This document shows positions 5,578 to 12,876 of a stretch of 13,275 nucleotides of DNA, one piece after another. The notes beneath the pieces were generated by a model that was given only the letters and a program-made list of their open reading frames with translations, searched no databases and had not been told where the DNA came from. The DNA comes from Bacillota bacterium (GTDB taxonomy: Bacteria > Bacillota > Clostridia > Oscillospirales > Acutalibacteraceae), in NCBI GenBank assembly GCA_023420245.1, contig JAEZWL010000047.1, positions 1-13,275 of the forward strand, given 5' to 3'. Each line of letters starts with the position of its first letter. Position 1 is the stretch's first letter. Both the position numbers and the translations under genes were made by a program.

Positions 5578-6840
5578 CTATTGTCTTTGCAGGAACGGCA
5601 GCCAGCTGATTACTTCTTTTCTCTTTCTCAAAAACACAATCAAAAGCAGCAGTAAGGTGGAAATCCCGCAAAACGCAAAGCCCGAAATTCCGCCCATTTT
5701 CTCCATAGCTACCCCAACACAAAAATTCCCAATCGGCGTGGAGCCCATATTCAGGAAGGCGTAAACACTCATCACGCGTCCCCGGTATTCATTGGAGGAA
5801 TTCAACTGAAAAATCGAGTTTGCGATATTCATAAATATCAGGTTAAAAAATCCGATTATGGCAATTAGAATCGCACTCAGCAGAAATTGGCGCGTCAGGA
5901 GCGTAAGGGTCTGTAGGATTCCGGTAGCCAGCCCGCTTAAAATCAGGATGCTCCGGTGAATTCCATTTTTGCTGTAATAGGCCATCAGCACAGCGCCCAT
6001 AAACGCGCCGAACCCGGCGGTCGCCAGCAGTACCGTATATCCGTCCGCCCCGCGCGAAAGAACCTCCTTGGCGAATACCGGAATAATCACATCATTGTTC
6101 ATGGCAAAGGTGCAGACCACAGCGGTAACCAGCACATTCAAAACCAGCGTGTCGTTCTTTTTAATATACCGGATGCCGTCCAGAATATCCGGGAGCATAT
6201 GCCCCGCCGTGCCTCCGACCGGCTTCTCCTGCACCGTGATCATAATAATGCTGATAATAACGGGTACATAGCTGATCGTATTAACCAAAAAGCAGAATTC
6301 CGTGCTGTATTTCAGCATGACGTATCCGCTGAGCGCAGGACCGACAATGCGGGCAAGATTTACGATAGTAGAATTCAGCGAAATTGCGTTCGTCAGGTTC
6401 TCTCTGCCGACCAGATCGATAAAAAACGACTGCCTTGCCGGCATATCGAGCGTCTGCGTAAAGCCGAACATCGTGCTCAGCAAAAGAATATGCCAATACT
6501 GTATCTGCCCCGAATAGGTCAGTACCGTCATGAGAACTGCCTGAAGCATGAACAGGAGCTGCGTCAGCAGCAGCAGCTTCTTTTTAGAGAATCGGTCGAC
6601 CAACACGCCCGCAAACAGGGAGAACAGGAGCATCGGCATAAACTGGCAGACGCCGACGACACCCACCAGCAGCGGCGATTTTGTGATCGTATAAACGAGC
6701 CAGGTCTGCGCGGTACGCTGCATCCAGGTGCCGGAGAGCGAAATACACTGTCCGAACCAGAAGAGCCGGAAATTGCGGTATTGAAGGGCACGAAAGGTCG
6801 TTTTTAATATAGCAAACGGTTTTTTCAGTGTAATGTTCAT
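5578..6840 (-). CDS. Major facilitator superfamily exporter (EntS/MFS_3-like)
   Basis: A 420-residue polytopic membrane protein with about 12 hydrophobic segments. The N-terminal sequence RNFRLFWFGQCISLSGTWMQ (22-41) with RTAQTWLVY after it, and the motif A loop between helices 2 and 3, GVLVDRFSKKKLL (78-90), are typical of the MFS_3 subgroup that includes the enterobactin exporter EntS. DMPARQSFFIDLVGRENLTN, in the loop after helix 4, supports the same group. These carriers use the proton gradient to export small molecules. The substrate here cannot be told, since no biosynthesis cluster lies nearby. The ATG at 6840 has an AAGGA ribosome-binding site. A TATAAT about 40 nt upstream suggests its own promoter. 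Whether transcription continues into the small membrane protein is uncertain. Confidence 0.92.
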   Translation of the reverse strand: MNITLKKPFAILKTTFRALQYRNFRLFWFGQCISLSGTWMQRTAQTWLVYTITKSPLLVGVVGVCQFMPMLLFSLFAGVLVDRFSKKKLLLLTQLLFMLQAVLMTVLTYSGQIQYWHILLLSTMFGFTQTLDMPARQSFFIDLVGRENLTNAISLNSTIVNLARIVGPALSGYVMLKYSTEFCFLVNTISYVPVIISIIMITVQEKPVGGTAGHMLPDILDGIRYIKKNDTLVLNVLVTAVVCTFAMNNDVIIPVFAKEVLSRGADGYTVLLATAGFGAFMGAVLMAYYSKNGIHRSILILSGLATGILQTLTLLTRQFLLSAILIAIIGFFNLIFMNIANSIFQLNSSNEYRGRVMSVYAFLNMGSTPIGNFCVGVAMEKMGGISGFAFCGISTLLLLLIVFLRKRKEVISWLPFLQRQ

Positions 6841-6879
6841 CGCTGTCCTTTGTGGTGGTATTGCATCATGAATTCTTCT

Positions 6880-6910
6880 ATTATATCACTAAATACACGC
6901 CTTGTGTCTA
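6880..6910 (-). promoter_or_regulatory. Probable promoter of the MFS gene
   Basis: On the minus strand a perfect -10 TATAAT (6880-6885) and a possible -35 TAGACA (6905-6910) with a long 19-nt spacer. The -10 is convincing, the -35 less so. Confidence 0.45.
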
Positions 6911-6954
6911 CCTTAGATGATAATCCACAATTTAACGATAACTCAATATAGATT

Positions 6955-6980
6955 AAATGCAGGGTCGACACCCTGCATTT
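6955..6980. terminator. Perfect hairpin between the 7042-7716 gene and the MFS gene
   Basis: An 11-bp perfect stem AAATGCAGGGT / ACCCTGCATTT around a 4-nt CGAC loop. The plus-strand side is followed by ATATTTTTAT. The minus-strand side, which would end the upstream gene, has only a short TTT before AATCTATATT. It is probably the terminator of the gene ending at 7042. Confidence 0.5.
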
Positions 6981-7005
6981 ATATTTTTATACTATTATAA
7001 ATCTG

Positions 7006-7036
7006 AATTCAGCAAACATTTTGCCTTTGTTGAATT
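7006..7036. terminator. AT-rich hairpin right after the 7042 stop
   Basis: An 11-bp stem AATTCAGCAAA / TTTGTTGAATT (one G-T pair) with a 9-nt loop, 5 bp beyond the stop codon on the minus strand. It is low in GC with no T-run, so more likely an mRNA 3'-end stabiliser or secondary terminator than a strong one. Confidence 0.35.
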
Positions 7037-7041
7037 TTGGA

Positions 7042-7716
7042 TTATTCTGCCAAAGGCTCTGTTTTAAACTCATAGTAGCCTCTGACTTCTCCTATCCAGT
7101 CCAAAAAGGTTTCTCTCCAATAAACACTGCTGAAAAAATCCGTGATATCGGTTTGGCTGTCCAAGTTAAAGGTGACAATATTAAACGGCGTAGCGCCCTG
7201 CTCCAAAATCCCGCCAAAAACGCCGTTCGTGCTGACGCCGTTTTCTACAAAAAGTGATATGGGAAGTCCCTGCTGATAGGCCATTGCGGGTTCGATCTGC
7301 AAATAAGGGCTGCTGAGCCAAAAGTCATCAAAAGTCTGTTCGCGGGGGGAGCCCGGTCTTGCGACCGCCTTAGTCACAAACGCGCGTTTAAACGCTATCG
7401 CGATAAGACCGTAACTGCTTAAAATCATTCTGCGGATAGAGGTCAGCGGAGTTTCCGTGTACTGGTCCGTGCGACCCAGCGTACGCGGAAGCAACAGGTT
7501 TCGTTTTAATTGCGCGATTACCCCGGAAAGAAATTCGGCTTGCAGTGTATTAAACGGAGTTGCGTAGCTTAAAAACACCGGAATCCGGTACAGCATGCTG
7601 TCTTTATCCGGGAAGTCCGCCCCGCCTGCTCCTGCGGCAGCGGGATTATCAACGGTAAATCCCTCGTTGATCCGCTCGGGGTTACTGGCAAAATCATAGT
7701 TCTTATCCATATTCAT
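7042..7716 (-). CDS. Uncharacterised protein with nucleoside-deoxyribosyltransferase/TIR-like pattern
   Basis: A 224-residue soluble protein with no signal or membrane segment. The start at MNMDKNYDF is supported by an AGGTG site 6 nt upstream; a longer in-frame start at 7839 lacks one. After a disordered Gly/Ala/Asn-rich N-terminus (1-40) comes a strand-helix order typical of Rossmann-like folds: RIPVFLSYATPF (44-55), a helix (56-73), PLTSIRRMILSSYGLIAIAF (90-109), then YLQIEPAMAYQQGLPISLF (138-156). A conserved-looking Glu142 in the E-x-x-x-A-x-x-x-G-x-P context is how the catalytic Glu appears in nucleoside 2-deoxyribosyltransferases and related TIR-like domains. The resemblance is in pattern only. 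No partner gene is adjacent on its strand. Function is unknown. Confidence 0.72.
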   Translation of the reverse strand: MNMDKNYDFASNPERINEGFTVDNPAAAGAGGADFPDKDSMLYRIPVFLSYATPFNTLQAEFLSGVIAQLKRNLLLPRTLGRTDQYTETPLTSIRRMILSSYGLIAIAFKRAFVTKAVARPGSPREQTFDDFWLSSPYLQIEPAMAYQQGLPISLFVENGVSTNGVFGGILEQGATPFNIVTFNLDSQTDITDFFSSVYWRETFLDWIGEVRGYYEFKTEPLAE

Positions 7717-7810
7717 AGTATACACCTCATTGATATTATCCGTATGAAACAACTTGTCTACATACCATAATATGAAGAGGTGCCCAGCGGTGTTAACACG
7801 GATTATCCAT

Positions 7811-7906
7811 GCTGCCCGGCGATAGTCACTCCCCGGCACAGCCGGGAGTCCTTCTATGCGGGCAAAGCCCTGAATTACTTACACCTGCATGTGAATCCCG
7901 GGCAGT
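7811..7906. ncRNA. Candidate structured RNA: closing stem with three hairpins
   Basis: An 8-bp perfect GC-rich stem CTGCCCGG (7812-7819) with CCGGGCAG (7898-7905) encloses three local stems. These are ACTCCC.GGC/GCCGGGAGT with an ACA loop (7828-7849), GGGC/GCCC with an AAA loop (7860-7870), and UUACA/UGUGA with a 6-nt loop (7879-7894). Two extra G-U pairs (7811-7906 and inside the last stem) work only on the plus strand, which slightly favours that strand, upstream of the chemotaxis gene. It could equally be a leader of the minus-strand gene starting at 7716. I could not match it to a known riboswitch class. It is GC-rich inside an otherwise AT-rich gap. Confidence 0.4.
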
Positions 7907-8193
7907 CTGCGCCTTTTGAAAAATGCCGCGATAGGCACCCCTGTTCTCAAGCTCATTTGACCTATGTCCGCTTTTAATTACTACAAGCAAATCCGAATTC
8001 CTCCTTTGTACTATGTTTAAAATTCATTTTTGTCTCTTATTTTTAAAACATTTAGTAATTTTGCTCAAAAAAAATAATGTGAAACATTCTATTTTATATA
8101 ATTAAATAGGTAAAATATGGAGTATTATTACAATAATAAACCACACAGGGGTTCTAGCTATCAACGTAACGTAATCATGAAAGGGTGTATTGA
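7907..8193 (+). other. AT-rich leader region before the chemotaxis gene
   Basis: Gene-free sequence, part of the 477-bp gap between divergent genes. It holds a TATAAT at 8097-8102 about 90 nt before the start codon, without a clear -35. No TAAA-N15-CCGATAT motility-sigma promoter was found. An AAAGGGTG ribosome-binding site lies just before the ATG at 8194. An ATAGG/CCTAT pairing (7931-7965) is weak. Confidence 0.5.
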
Positions 8194-9960
8194 ATGTTAA
8201 AGTTTAAAGGATTTCATTGGAATCGAAAACCCCGAACCCAGCGTGATATGACGCTTAACGGAAAACGGAAATTAAAATTAATATCTCCCATAAAGAAGTA
8301 TAAGAGCATGACCATATATAAGAAATTGAGCATTTCTTTTTTATTGATTGCCTTTCTCAGCAGCTTTATCATCGGCGCTGTCGGAATTCTGAGTCTGAAC
8401 AGCAACAACGCGGTGTCCGAGAAAATCTACAGGGAAGATCTGGTGCCGCTGTCTCCGATCAACCGGATACAGACAGACTTTCTTACCATGGGGACAAAAT
8501 TAAATCCCAATGATATTTCCACAAGCCAGAATGAGGTTAGTAACTATTCCTTCAAAATTCTAAAGGAGCTGTCCGAATACAGTGAGACCGTGAAGGACGA
8601 CCAGGAAAAGGCGATTCTCGGTCAGATGGCCAATGATATTACCGACTATCAATTGCAAATGCGGGAAGTGATCACTCATTTTCAAAGCAACAATTCTAAA
8701 ACAGCCTATGAGCTGATGAAAAATGACGTTTCAAAAACCTCCGAGCATTTTGACGGGCTGATTACGAGCCTGTTTTCGCAAAAAATCGCGGAGGCAAAGC
8801 AGAGAAATGAACAAAGCCAGAAAAACTTTACCCTCTCCATGGGTCTGATGGCTCTTGTGATGCTTATTTCCATCATCCTCGCCGCGTTCTTCGGCAAGCT
8901 GAACGCAAAGCTTATCTGCAAACCGATTACCAATCTTATCAAAACCGCCGACGAAATTTCGGAGGGAAATCTCAACGTTACGATCGATAAAGGCAGCGGG
9001 GACGAAATCAGCACCCTTGCGAACGCCTTCGAAAAAATGACAGATACCTGGTCCGGCTACATAAAAGATATCTCCACCGTTCTTTCCCAAATGTCGGAAG
9101 GGAATCTGGATGTGAAAATATCCTCCGAATATAAAGGAGACTTCATTCAGATCAAAGAGTCTATCAATCATATCGCCTCCACACTGAACGACGTAATCGG
9201 ACAAATCATCATCGCTTCCAACGAAGTAGCCGCCAGCTCCAAGCAGCTCTCCGCAGGAAGCCAGAGCCTTTCCAACGGCGCTTCGGAGCAGGCCGCTTCG
9301 GTGGAGCAGTTAACGGCCTCCATTGCCGAAATCGCGCAGAAGACAAACGAAAACGCATCCAGCGCTTCGAAGGCAGACAAAATTGCCAGCTCCGTAAAAA
9401 CCGATACCGACGGCGGCAATGAAAAGATGGAGCGGATGCTCGTCTCGATGAACGAGATCAGTGAATCTGCCGCAGGAATTTCCAAAATTATTAAGGTTAT
9501 CAACGATATCGCATTCCAGACAAATATTCTTGCGCTGAACGCCTCGATTGAAGCGGCCAGAGCAGGCAGCTACGGCAGAGGCTTCGCAGTTGTCGCAGAA
9601 GAGGTTCGGCACCTTGCGCAGCGCAGCTCGGAGGCGGCGAAGGACACCACACAGATGATTGACAAATCGCTGGACAAGGCGGCGGAAGGCACGGATATCG
9701 CCCGCGATACCTCTGCCGCGCTGAAAAAGATTGAGGAAGGCGTAAACGGCACGGCTTCCATCCTCAACGAGATTGCGCGGTCATCGAACGAGCAGGCCGT
9801 GGGAATCACCCAGCTGAACAAGGGAATTGACGAGGTATCCAAGATCGTGCAGATTAATTCGGCGACCGCCGAGCAAAGCGCCGCCGCGAGCGAAGAATTG
9901 TTCCGCGAGGCGGAAACCATGCGGCAGCTTGTCAGCCGCTTTCAGGTACGGCAGGCGTAA
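8194..9960 (+). CDS. Methyl-accepting chemotaxis protein, four-helix-bundle sensor with HAMP
   Basis: A 588-residue membrane chemoreceptor. Order: a basic cytoplasmic N-terminus (1-45), TM1 (about 46-68), an all-helical extracellular sensor of about 140 residues of the 4HB_MCP type (69-211), TM2 (212-234), a HAMP domain (CKPITNLIKTADEISEGNLN, 242-261, onward to about 288), a second HAMP-like unit (LSQMSEGNLDV then SINHIASTLN, 297-332) and the signalling coiled coil (350-588). The conserved tip that binds CheW and CheA is at 438-475 (DIAFQTNILALNASIEAARA followed by GFAVVAEEVRHLA). Gln/Glu-rich flanks supply likely methylation sites. There is no C-terminal CheR-tethering pentapeptide. No chemotaxis gene lies next to it, so it is an orphan receptor; the ligand is unknown. 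The ATG at 8194 has a moderate AAAGGGTG site. Met39 is an alternative start but lacks one. Confidence 0.95.
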   Translation: MLKFKGFHWNRKPRTQRDMTLNGKRKLKLISPIKKYKSMTIYKKLSISFLLIAFLSSFIIGAVGILSLNSNNAVSEKIYREDLVPLSPINRIQTDFLTMGTKLNPNDISTSQNEVSNYSFKILKELSEYSETVKDDQEKAILGQMANDITDYQLQMREVITHFQSNNSKTAYELMKNDVSKTSEHFDGLITSLFSQKIAEAKQRNEQSQKNFTLSMGLMALVMLISIILAAFFGKLNAKLICKPITNLIKTADEISEGNLNVTIDKGSGDEISTLANAFEKMTDTWSGYIKDISTVLSQMSEGNLDVKISSEYKGDFIQIKESINHIASTLNDVIGQIIIASNEVAASSKQLSAGSQSLSNGASEQAASVEQLTASIAEIAQKTNENASSASKADKIASSVKTDTDGGNEKMERMLVSMNEISESAAGISKIIKVINDIAFQTNILALNASIEAARAGSYGRGFAVVAEEVRHLAQRSSEAAKDTTQMIDKSLDKAAEGTDIARDTSAALKKIEEGVNGTASILNEIARSSNEQAVGITQLNKGIDEVSKIVQINSATAEQSAAASEELFREAETMRQLVSRFQVRQA

Positions 9961-9997
9961 GCCTGCAATTCCACTTTCCAACATGAAGCATAGGAGT

Positions 9998-10022
9998 CTG
10001 CTGCAAAATGATTTTGCAGCAG
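9998..10022. terminator. Perfect hairpin downstream of the chemotaxis gene
   Basis: CTGCTGCAAAAT and ATTTTGCAGCAG flank a single G, giving about a 9-10 bp stem with an A/T loop, 38 bp past the stop. No T-run follows, so it may assist the larger hairpin repeat just downstream or be part of that repeat's end. Confidence 0.45.
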
Positions 10023-10050
10023 CAGCTTGCACAGAGAAGTAATCTGTAAA

Positions 10051-10134
10051 ACAAGAAAATGCGCCTTGAAACGGCTTATGAAAGCCCGATCAAAGCGCAT
10101 TTTTTGCGAAATTTTTTGTAGCGGCTATTTTGCA
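10051..10134. repeat. Dispersed hairpin repeat, copy 2 (reverse orientation, bidirectional terminator-like)
   Basis: The core (10051-10105) is the reverse complement of the core at 3364-3417 with about 7 differences, partly in the loop. The arm GGCTATTTTGCA (10123-10134) is the inverse of the arm at 3319-3330. On the plus strand the stem is followed by six Ts (end of the chemotaxis transcript); on the minus strand by TTTTCTTGTTTT (end of the PhzF operon). Like copy 1 it lies between convergent genes. Confidence 0.8.
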
Positions 10135-10156
10135 ATCGCTCCCTCTGTTCCTGCTA

Positions 10157-10489
10157 TTAAATACGGTACGGCGCCAAAGCATCGGCAGCCACGGAGAAAA
10201 AGCTTTCAGACGCGCCCCAATCGAAGCGGAAAAGACCTTCTCCGCCGCCGCCTCCGACACAGTGTACCCTGGTCCGACCCTCAAAGTCGTCTATGACCAC
10301 CGTCAGTGTCAGCCTGTTTCCGGCCCGATAATAGTGCTTCTCATAAACCGCAACAACACAGCTGCCCGCCGGCGACTGAATCGGATAAAAATCAATGCGC
10401 TCGCCCGTGATACTGCCGCCAACCACAGCGTCGTCAATCCTTCTCAGGGTGTCCTCCGGGTGTAAGCTTACAAAAAAAGTATCTTCCAT
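10157..10489 (-). CDS. Small DUF6054-like protein
   Basis: A 110-residue soluble protein with no signal sequence. It has an N-terminal helical part (PEDTLRRIDDAVVGGSITGE, 11-30), two beta segments (SCVVAVYEKHYYRAGNRLTL, 43-62, and VVIDDFEGRTRVHCVG, 64-79), a glycine run GGGGGEG (79-85) and the C-terminal motif FDWGASESFF...LAPYRI. This order resembles the small Firmicute family DUF6054, of unknown function; the match is from memory and moderate. Length is complete. The ribosome-binding site is AAGGCGG, 9 nt before the ATG. It begins 23 bp after the phzF-like gene on the same strand, so the two are probably one operon, ended by the hairpin repeat at 10051-10134. Confidence 0.78.
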   Translation of the reverse strand: MEDTFFVSLHPEDTLRRIDDAVVGGSITGERIDFYPIQSPAGSCVVAVYEKHYYRAGNRLTLTVVIDDFEGRTRVHCVGGGGGEGLFRFDWGASESFFSVAADALAPYRI

Positions 10490-10512
10490 AAAAAATATCC
10501 GCCTTTCACTTT

Positions 10513-11361
10513 CTATATGCTGAGCTCGCCGGAGGCAAAAAATGCGACATCGCCGCTGATGAACACTTCATCCCTGTTAGAGACCCATGCCTGAATCACA
10601 CTTGGTCGTTGAACAAAGCTTCCCTGATGAATTTCTATAGCCTTGTTCCTCTCCGCAAAGCCATGCTCCACAAGGTAAGCGCACAGCGGCCCGGCCGCGC
10701 TGCCTGTCGCAGCATCCTCCACCGCACCAAAGTTATCCCAGGTGCGGCATTCCAGTATCTGTGTTTCAAATACATAAACAAATTTTGCTCCGAATCCGCC
10801 CAGAAAATTCTCAAAATTACAGATGCTGATTTTCGCCCGGTCTAAACCGGATTTCAGCGGCACCAGCAGATAAGGCAAGCCGGTTGACACAACCTCAATG
10901 GGATAGGCTGCGTCCAGATCACGCTCAGAAAGGTTCAGCGAGCGGGCAATCTCTCCGTAGCGGCTCTGCTCCACCTGACCCAAAAATTGCGGCGCACCTT
11001 GATTCATCGTTACATTGTATCCCCCATTCATGTGCTTTGAGGCTACGGTTATTCCTCTTCCCTGCAAGTCAATTAAAATTTCAGCGGACTCCTTTGAGGC
11101 AAAATAAAGGCTATGCAAAACCGCGCCCAGTCCGACGATTGGGTGCCCCGCAAAATTCAGCTCTTCCTCCACGGTAAAAATACGAGCCGGAAAAGAACCG
11201 TCGGTGTTCCGCCCAAAAACAAATACGGTTTCAAACTGCCTGAATTCGGCCGCGATACTGAGCAATTGATCGTTACGACACTGCTTATCCGGAAAAACAA
11301 CAGTCAAGCCGTTCCCTTTCATGGCTTTTGAAGAAAATACGTCTACATGAAAATACTTCAT
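10513..11361 (-). CDS. PhzF family epimerase/isomerase-like protein
   Basis: A 282-residue cytoplasmic protein with the two-domain PhzF/diaminopimelate-epimerase-like fold. Seen directly: Glu44 in FRQFETVFVF at the position of the catalytic glutamate in PhzF, the NFAGHPIVGLG motif (69-79) and the second-domain motif VEDAATGSAAGPLCAYL (214-230). Length is typical (about 260-300). Phenazine synthesis is unlikely, as no other phenazine gene is present; most PhzF homologues in Firmicutes have no assigned substrate. Start at MKYFHVDVFS with a GGTAGGA site 7-8 nt upstream. A DUF6054-like gene follows after 23 bp. The 249-bp gap to the divergent PLP-enzyme gene holds both promoters; a TATACT on the minus strand near 11460 is a possible -10. 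Confidence 0.93.
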   Translation of the reverse strand: MKYFHVDVFSSKAMKGNGLTVVFPDKQCRNDQLLSIAAEFRQFETVFVFGRNTDGSFPARIFTVEEELNFAGHPIVGLGAVLHSLYFASKESAEILIDLQGRGITVASKHMNGGYNVTMNQGAPQFLGQVEQSRYGEIARSLNLSERDLDAAYPIEVVSTGLPYLLVPLKSGLDRAKISICNFENFLGGFGAKFVYVFETQILECRTWDNFGAVEDAATGSAAGPLCAYLVEHGFAERNKAIEIHQGSFVQRPSVIQAWVSNRDEVFISGDVAFFASGELSI

Positions 11362-11460
11362 ATTTTAGTCCTACCCTTAAAAATTTATTAAAATCGCAGA
11401 AAATAAAACAAAATCGATAAGCTTTGCCGATATTTCTTCCACTTTTATTCTATTCCATAG

Positions 11461-11466
11461 TATAAT
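11461..11466 (+). promoter_or_regulatory. Probable -10 of the metY-like gene
   Basis: TATAAT on the plus strand, giving a leader of roughly 135 nt before the ATG at 11611. The -35 is poor (TCCACT at 17 nt). I looked in the leader for a SAM riboswitch or T-box and saw neither. Confidence 0.4.
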
Positions 11467-11610
11467 AGAAATAATTACCGATCCGGCAGTTTCTGAAATA
11501 TTGTACAAAACATACATGCGAAATTTTTCATATACAGTCCTGCTGCCATGTTCGGGAAACGCGGTATTTTCAAACCCGCCATCACAAGTATAGTTTTAGG
11601 AGGCAACACC

Positions 11611-12876
11611 ATGAAAGATGAAACAAAATGTCTGCATTCCGGGTATCACCCCAAAAACGGGGAGCCAGGAGTCGTCCCGATTGTTCAAAGTACGACCTAT
11701 GTGTATAATTCCGCGGCTGAAGTTGCCGCCGTGTTCGATGACCCGACAAAAAGCCTGGTCTATTCCCGCTTCGGCAATCCGACCGTTATGGCGGTGGAGC
11801 AGAAAATTGCCGAGCTGGAGGGCGGAGTCGGCGCATTGTGCACAACCTCCGGTCAGGCCGCAACCCTGCTTTCTATTTTGAATCTTTGCAGTGCCGGCGA
11901 CAGCTTTATCAGTACGCCGCAAATCTACGGCGGAACCATCAATCTGTTTTCGTTTACACTCAAGCGCCTTGGAATTGAATGCATCTATGTGGATCAGAAC
12001 GCAGGTGAGGAAGAAATCCTCAACGTCTTCAAGCCGAATACAAAGGCGGTGTTCGGAGAGACCATTGCAAACCCGGCGCTGACGGTGTTTGATATTGAGA
12101 AGCTTGCCCGAATCGCCCACAAGCGCGGCGTTCCGCTCATCATGGATAACACCTTTGCCACTCCGATTCTGTGCAAGCCGTTTGAATTCGGGGCGGACAT
12201 TGTGATTCATTCCACCTCCAAATACATGGATGGTCACGCGGTGCAAAACGGCGGCGTAATCGTGGACAGCGGAAAATTTGACTGGACGAACGGAAACTTC
12301 CCCGATTTAACCGAGCCGGATGAATCCTACCACGGGATTTCTTACACAAAAGCGTACGGAAACATGGCCTATATTATTAAAGCAAGAATGCAGCTGATGC
12401 GGGATTTCGGCGTATATCCTGCCGCGCACTCAGCCTTTTTACTGAACCTGGGGTTGGAAACGCTGCCGGTTCGCATGAAGCAATACTGTGAAAACGCGAT
12501 GACCGTCGCCGAATATCTCGAGAAAAAGGAGCAGGTCGAAAAGGTAATCTACCCCGGTCTTAAGAGCGACGCGGGCTACGAGCTGGCACAGAAATACCTG
12601 AAAGGTTGCAGCGGGGTCATTTCCTTCATTATTAAGGGCGGAAGAGAAAATGCCGCTAAATTCATGGATTCTCTGAAGCTGGCCTCCAACGAGGTGCATG
12701 TCGCGGATATCCGCACCTGTGTTCTGCATCCTGCCAGTGAAACACACCGCCAGCTTACGGACGATCAACTCGCTGCGGCAGGAATCAACGCGGGAATGGT
12801 ACGCTTTTCGGTAGGACTTGAAAACATAACGGATATTCTGGAGGACCTCGATCTGGCATTTTCAAAAATCAACTAA
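11611..12876 (+). CDS. metY: O-acetylhomoserine sulfhydrylase-type PLP enzyme
   Basis: A 421-residue cytoplasmic enzyme of the Cys/Met-metabolism PLP family. Visible: YSRFGNPT (51-58) for phosphate contact across the dimer, SGQAA (80-84), Tyr106 in QIYGGT, Asp179 in MDNTFATP for the PLP ring nitrogen and the PLP-forming Lys204 in HSTSKYMDGH. The insert FDWTNGNFPDLTEPDESYHG and LMRDFGVYPAAHSAFLL mark the O-acetylhomoserine aminocarboxypropyltransferase (MetY) branch, which makes homocysteine from O-acetylhomoserine and sulfide. A methionine gamma-lyase activity cannot be ruled out from sequence. The start at 11611 is fixed by AGGAGG 7 nt upstream; an earlier in-frame Met at 11548 has no such site. 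It appears to be a single-gene unit. Confidence 0.93.
   Translation: MKDETKCLHSGYHPKNGEPGVVPIVQSTTYVYNSAAEVAAVFDDPTKSLVYSRFGNPTVMAVEQKIAELEGGVGALCTTSGQAATLLSILNLCSAGDSFISTPQIYGGTINLFSFTLKRLGIECIYVDQNAGEEEILNVFKPNTKAVFGETIANPALTVFDIEKLARIAHKRGVPLIMDNTFATPILCKPFEFGADIVIHSTSKYMDGHAVQNGGVIVDSGKFDWTNGNFPDLTEPDESYHGISYTKAYGNMAYIIKARMQLMRDFGVYPAAHSAFLLNLGLETLPVRMKQYCENAMTVAEYLEKKEQVEKVIYPGLKSDAGYELAQKYLKGCSGVISFIIKGGRENAAKFMDSLKLASNEVHVADIRTCVLHPASETHRQLTDDQLAAAGINAGMVRFSVGLENITDILEDLDLAFSKIN

Noticed and set aside
5956..6807. Long open frame (283 codons) on the plus strand
   Set aside because: It is antisense to the MFS transporter; its His/Arg/Gln-rich composition is typical of the reverse frame of a membrane protein gene.
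7717..7839. Earlier start for the NDT/TIR-like protein
   Set aside because: No Shine-Dalgarno at 7839 and the added residues look like translated non-coding sequence; AGGTG precedes the start at 7716.
7811..7906. tRNA or known riboswitch
   Set aside because: No T-arm consensus, no anticodon arm, and no match to the conserved cores I know; kept only as a candidate structured RNA.
10513..11361. Phenazine biosynthesis locus
   Set aside because: Only a PhzF-fold protein is present; no other phz gene is near, and the family is broad.
11548..11610. Earlier start for the metY-like gene
   Set aside because: No ribosome-binding site there, while AGGAGG is ideally placed before the ATG at 11611, where homology to the family also begins.
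11467..11610. SAM riboswitch or T-box in the metY leader
   Set aside because: The leader is only about 140 nt and none of the conserved blocks of either element could be found.
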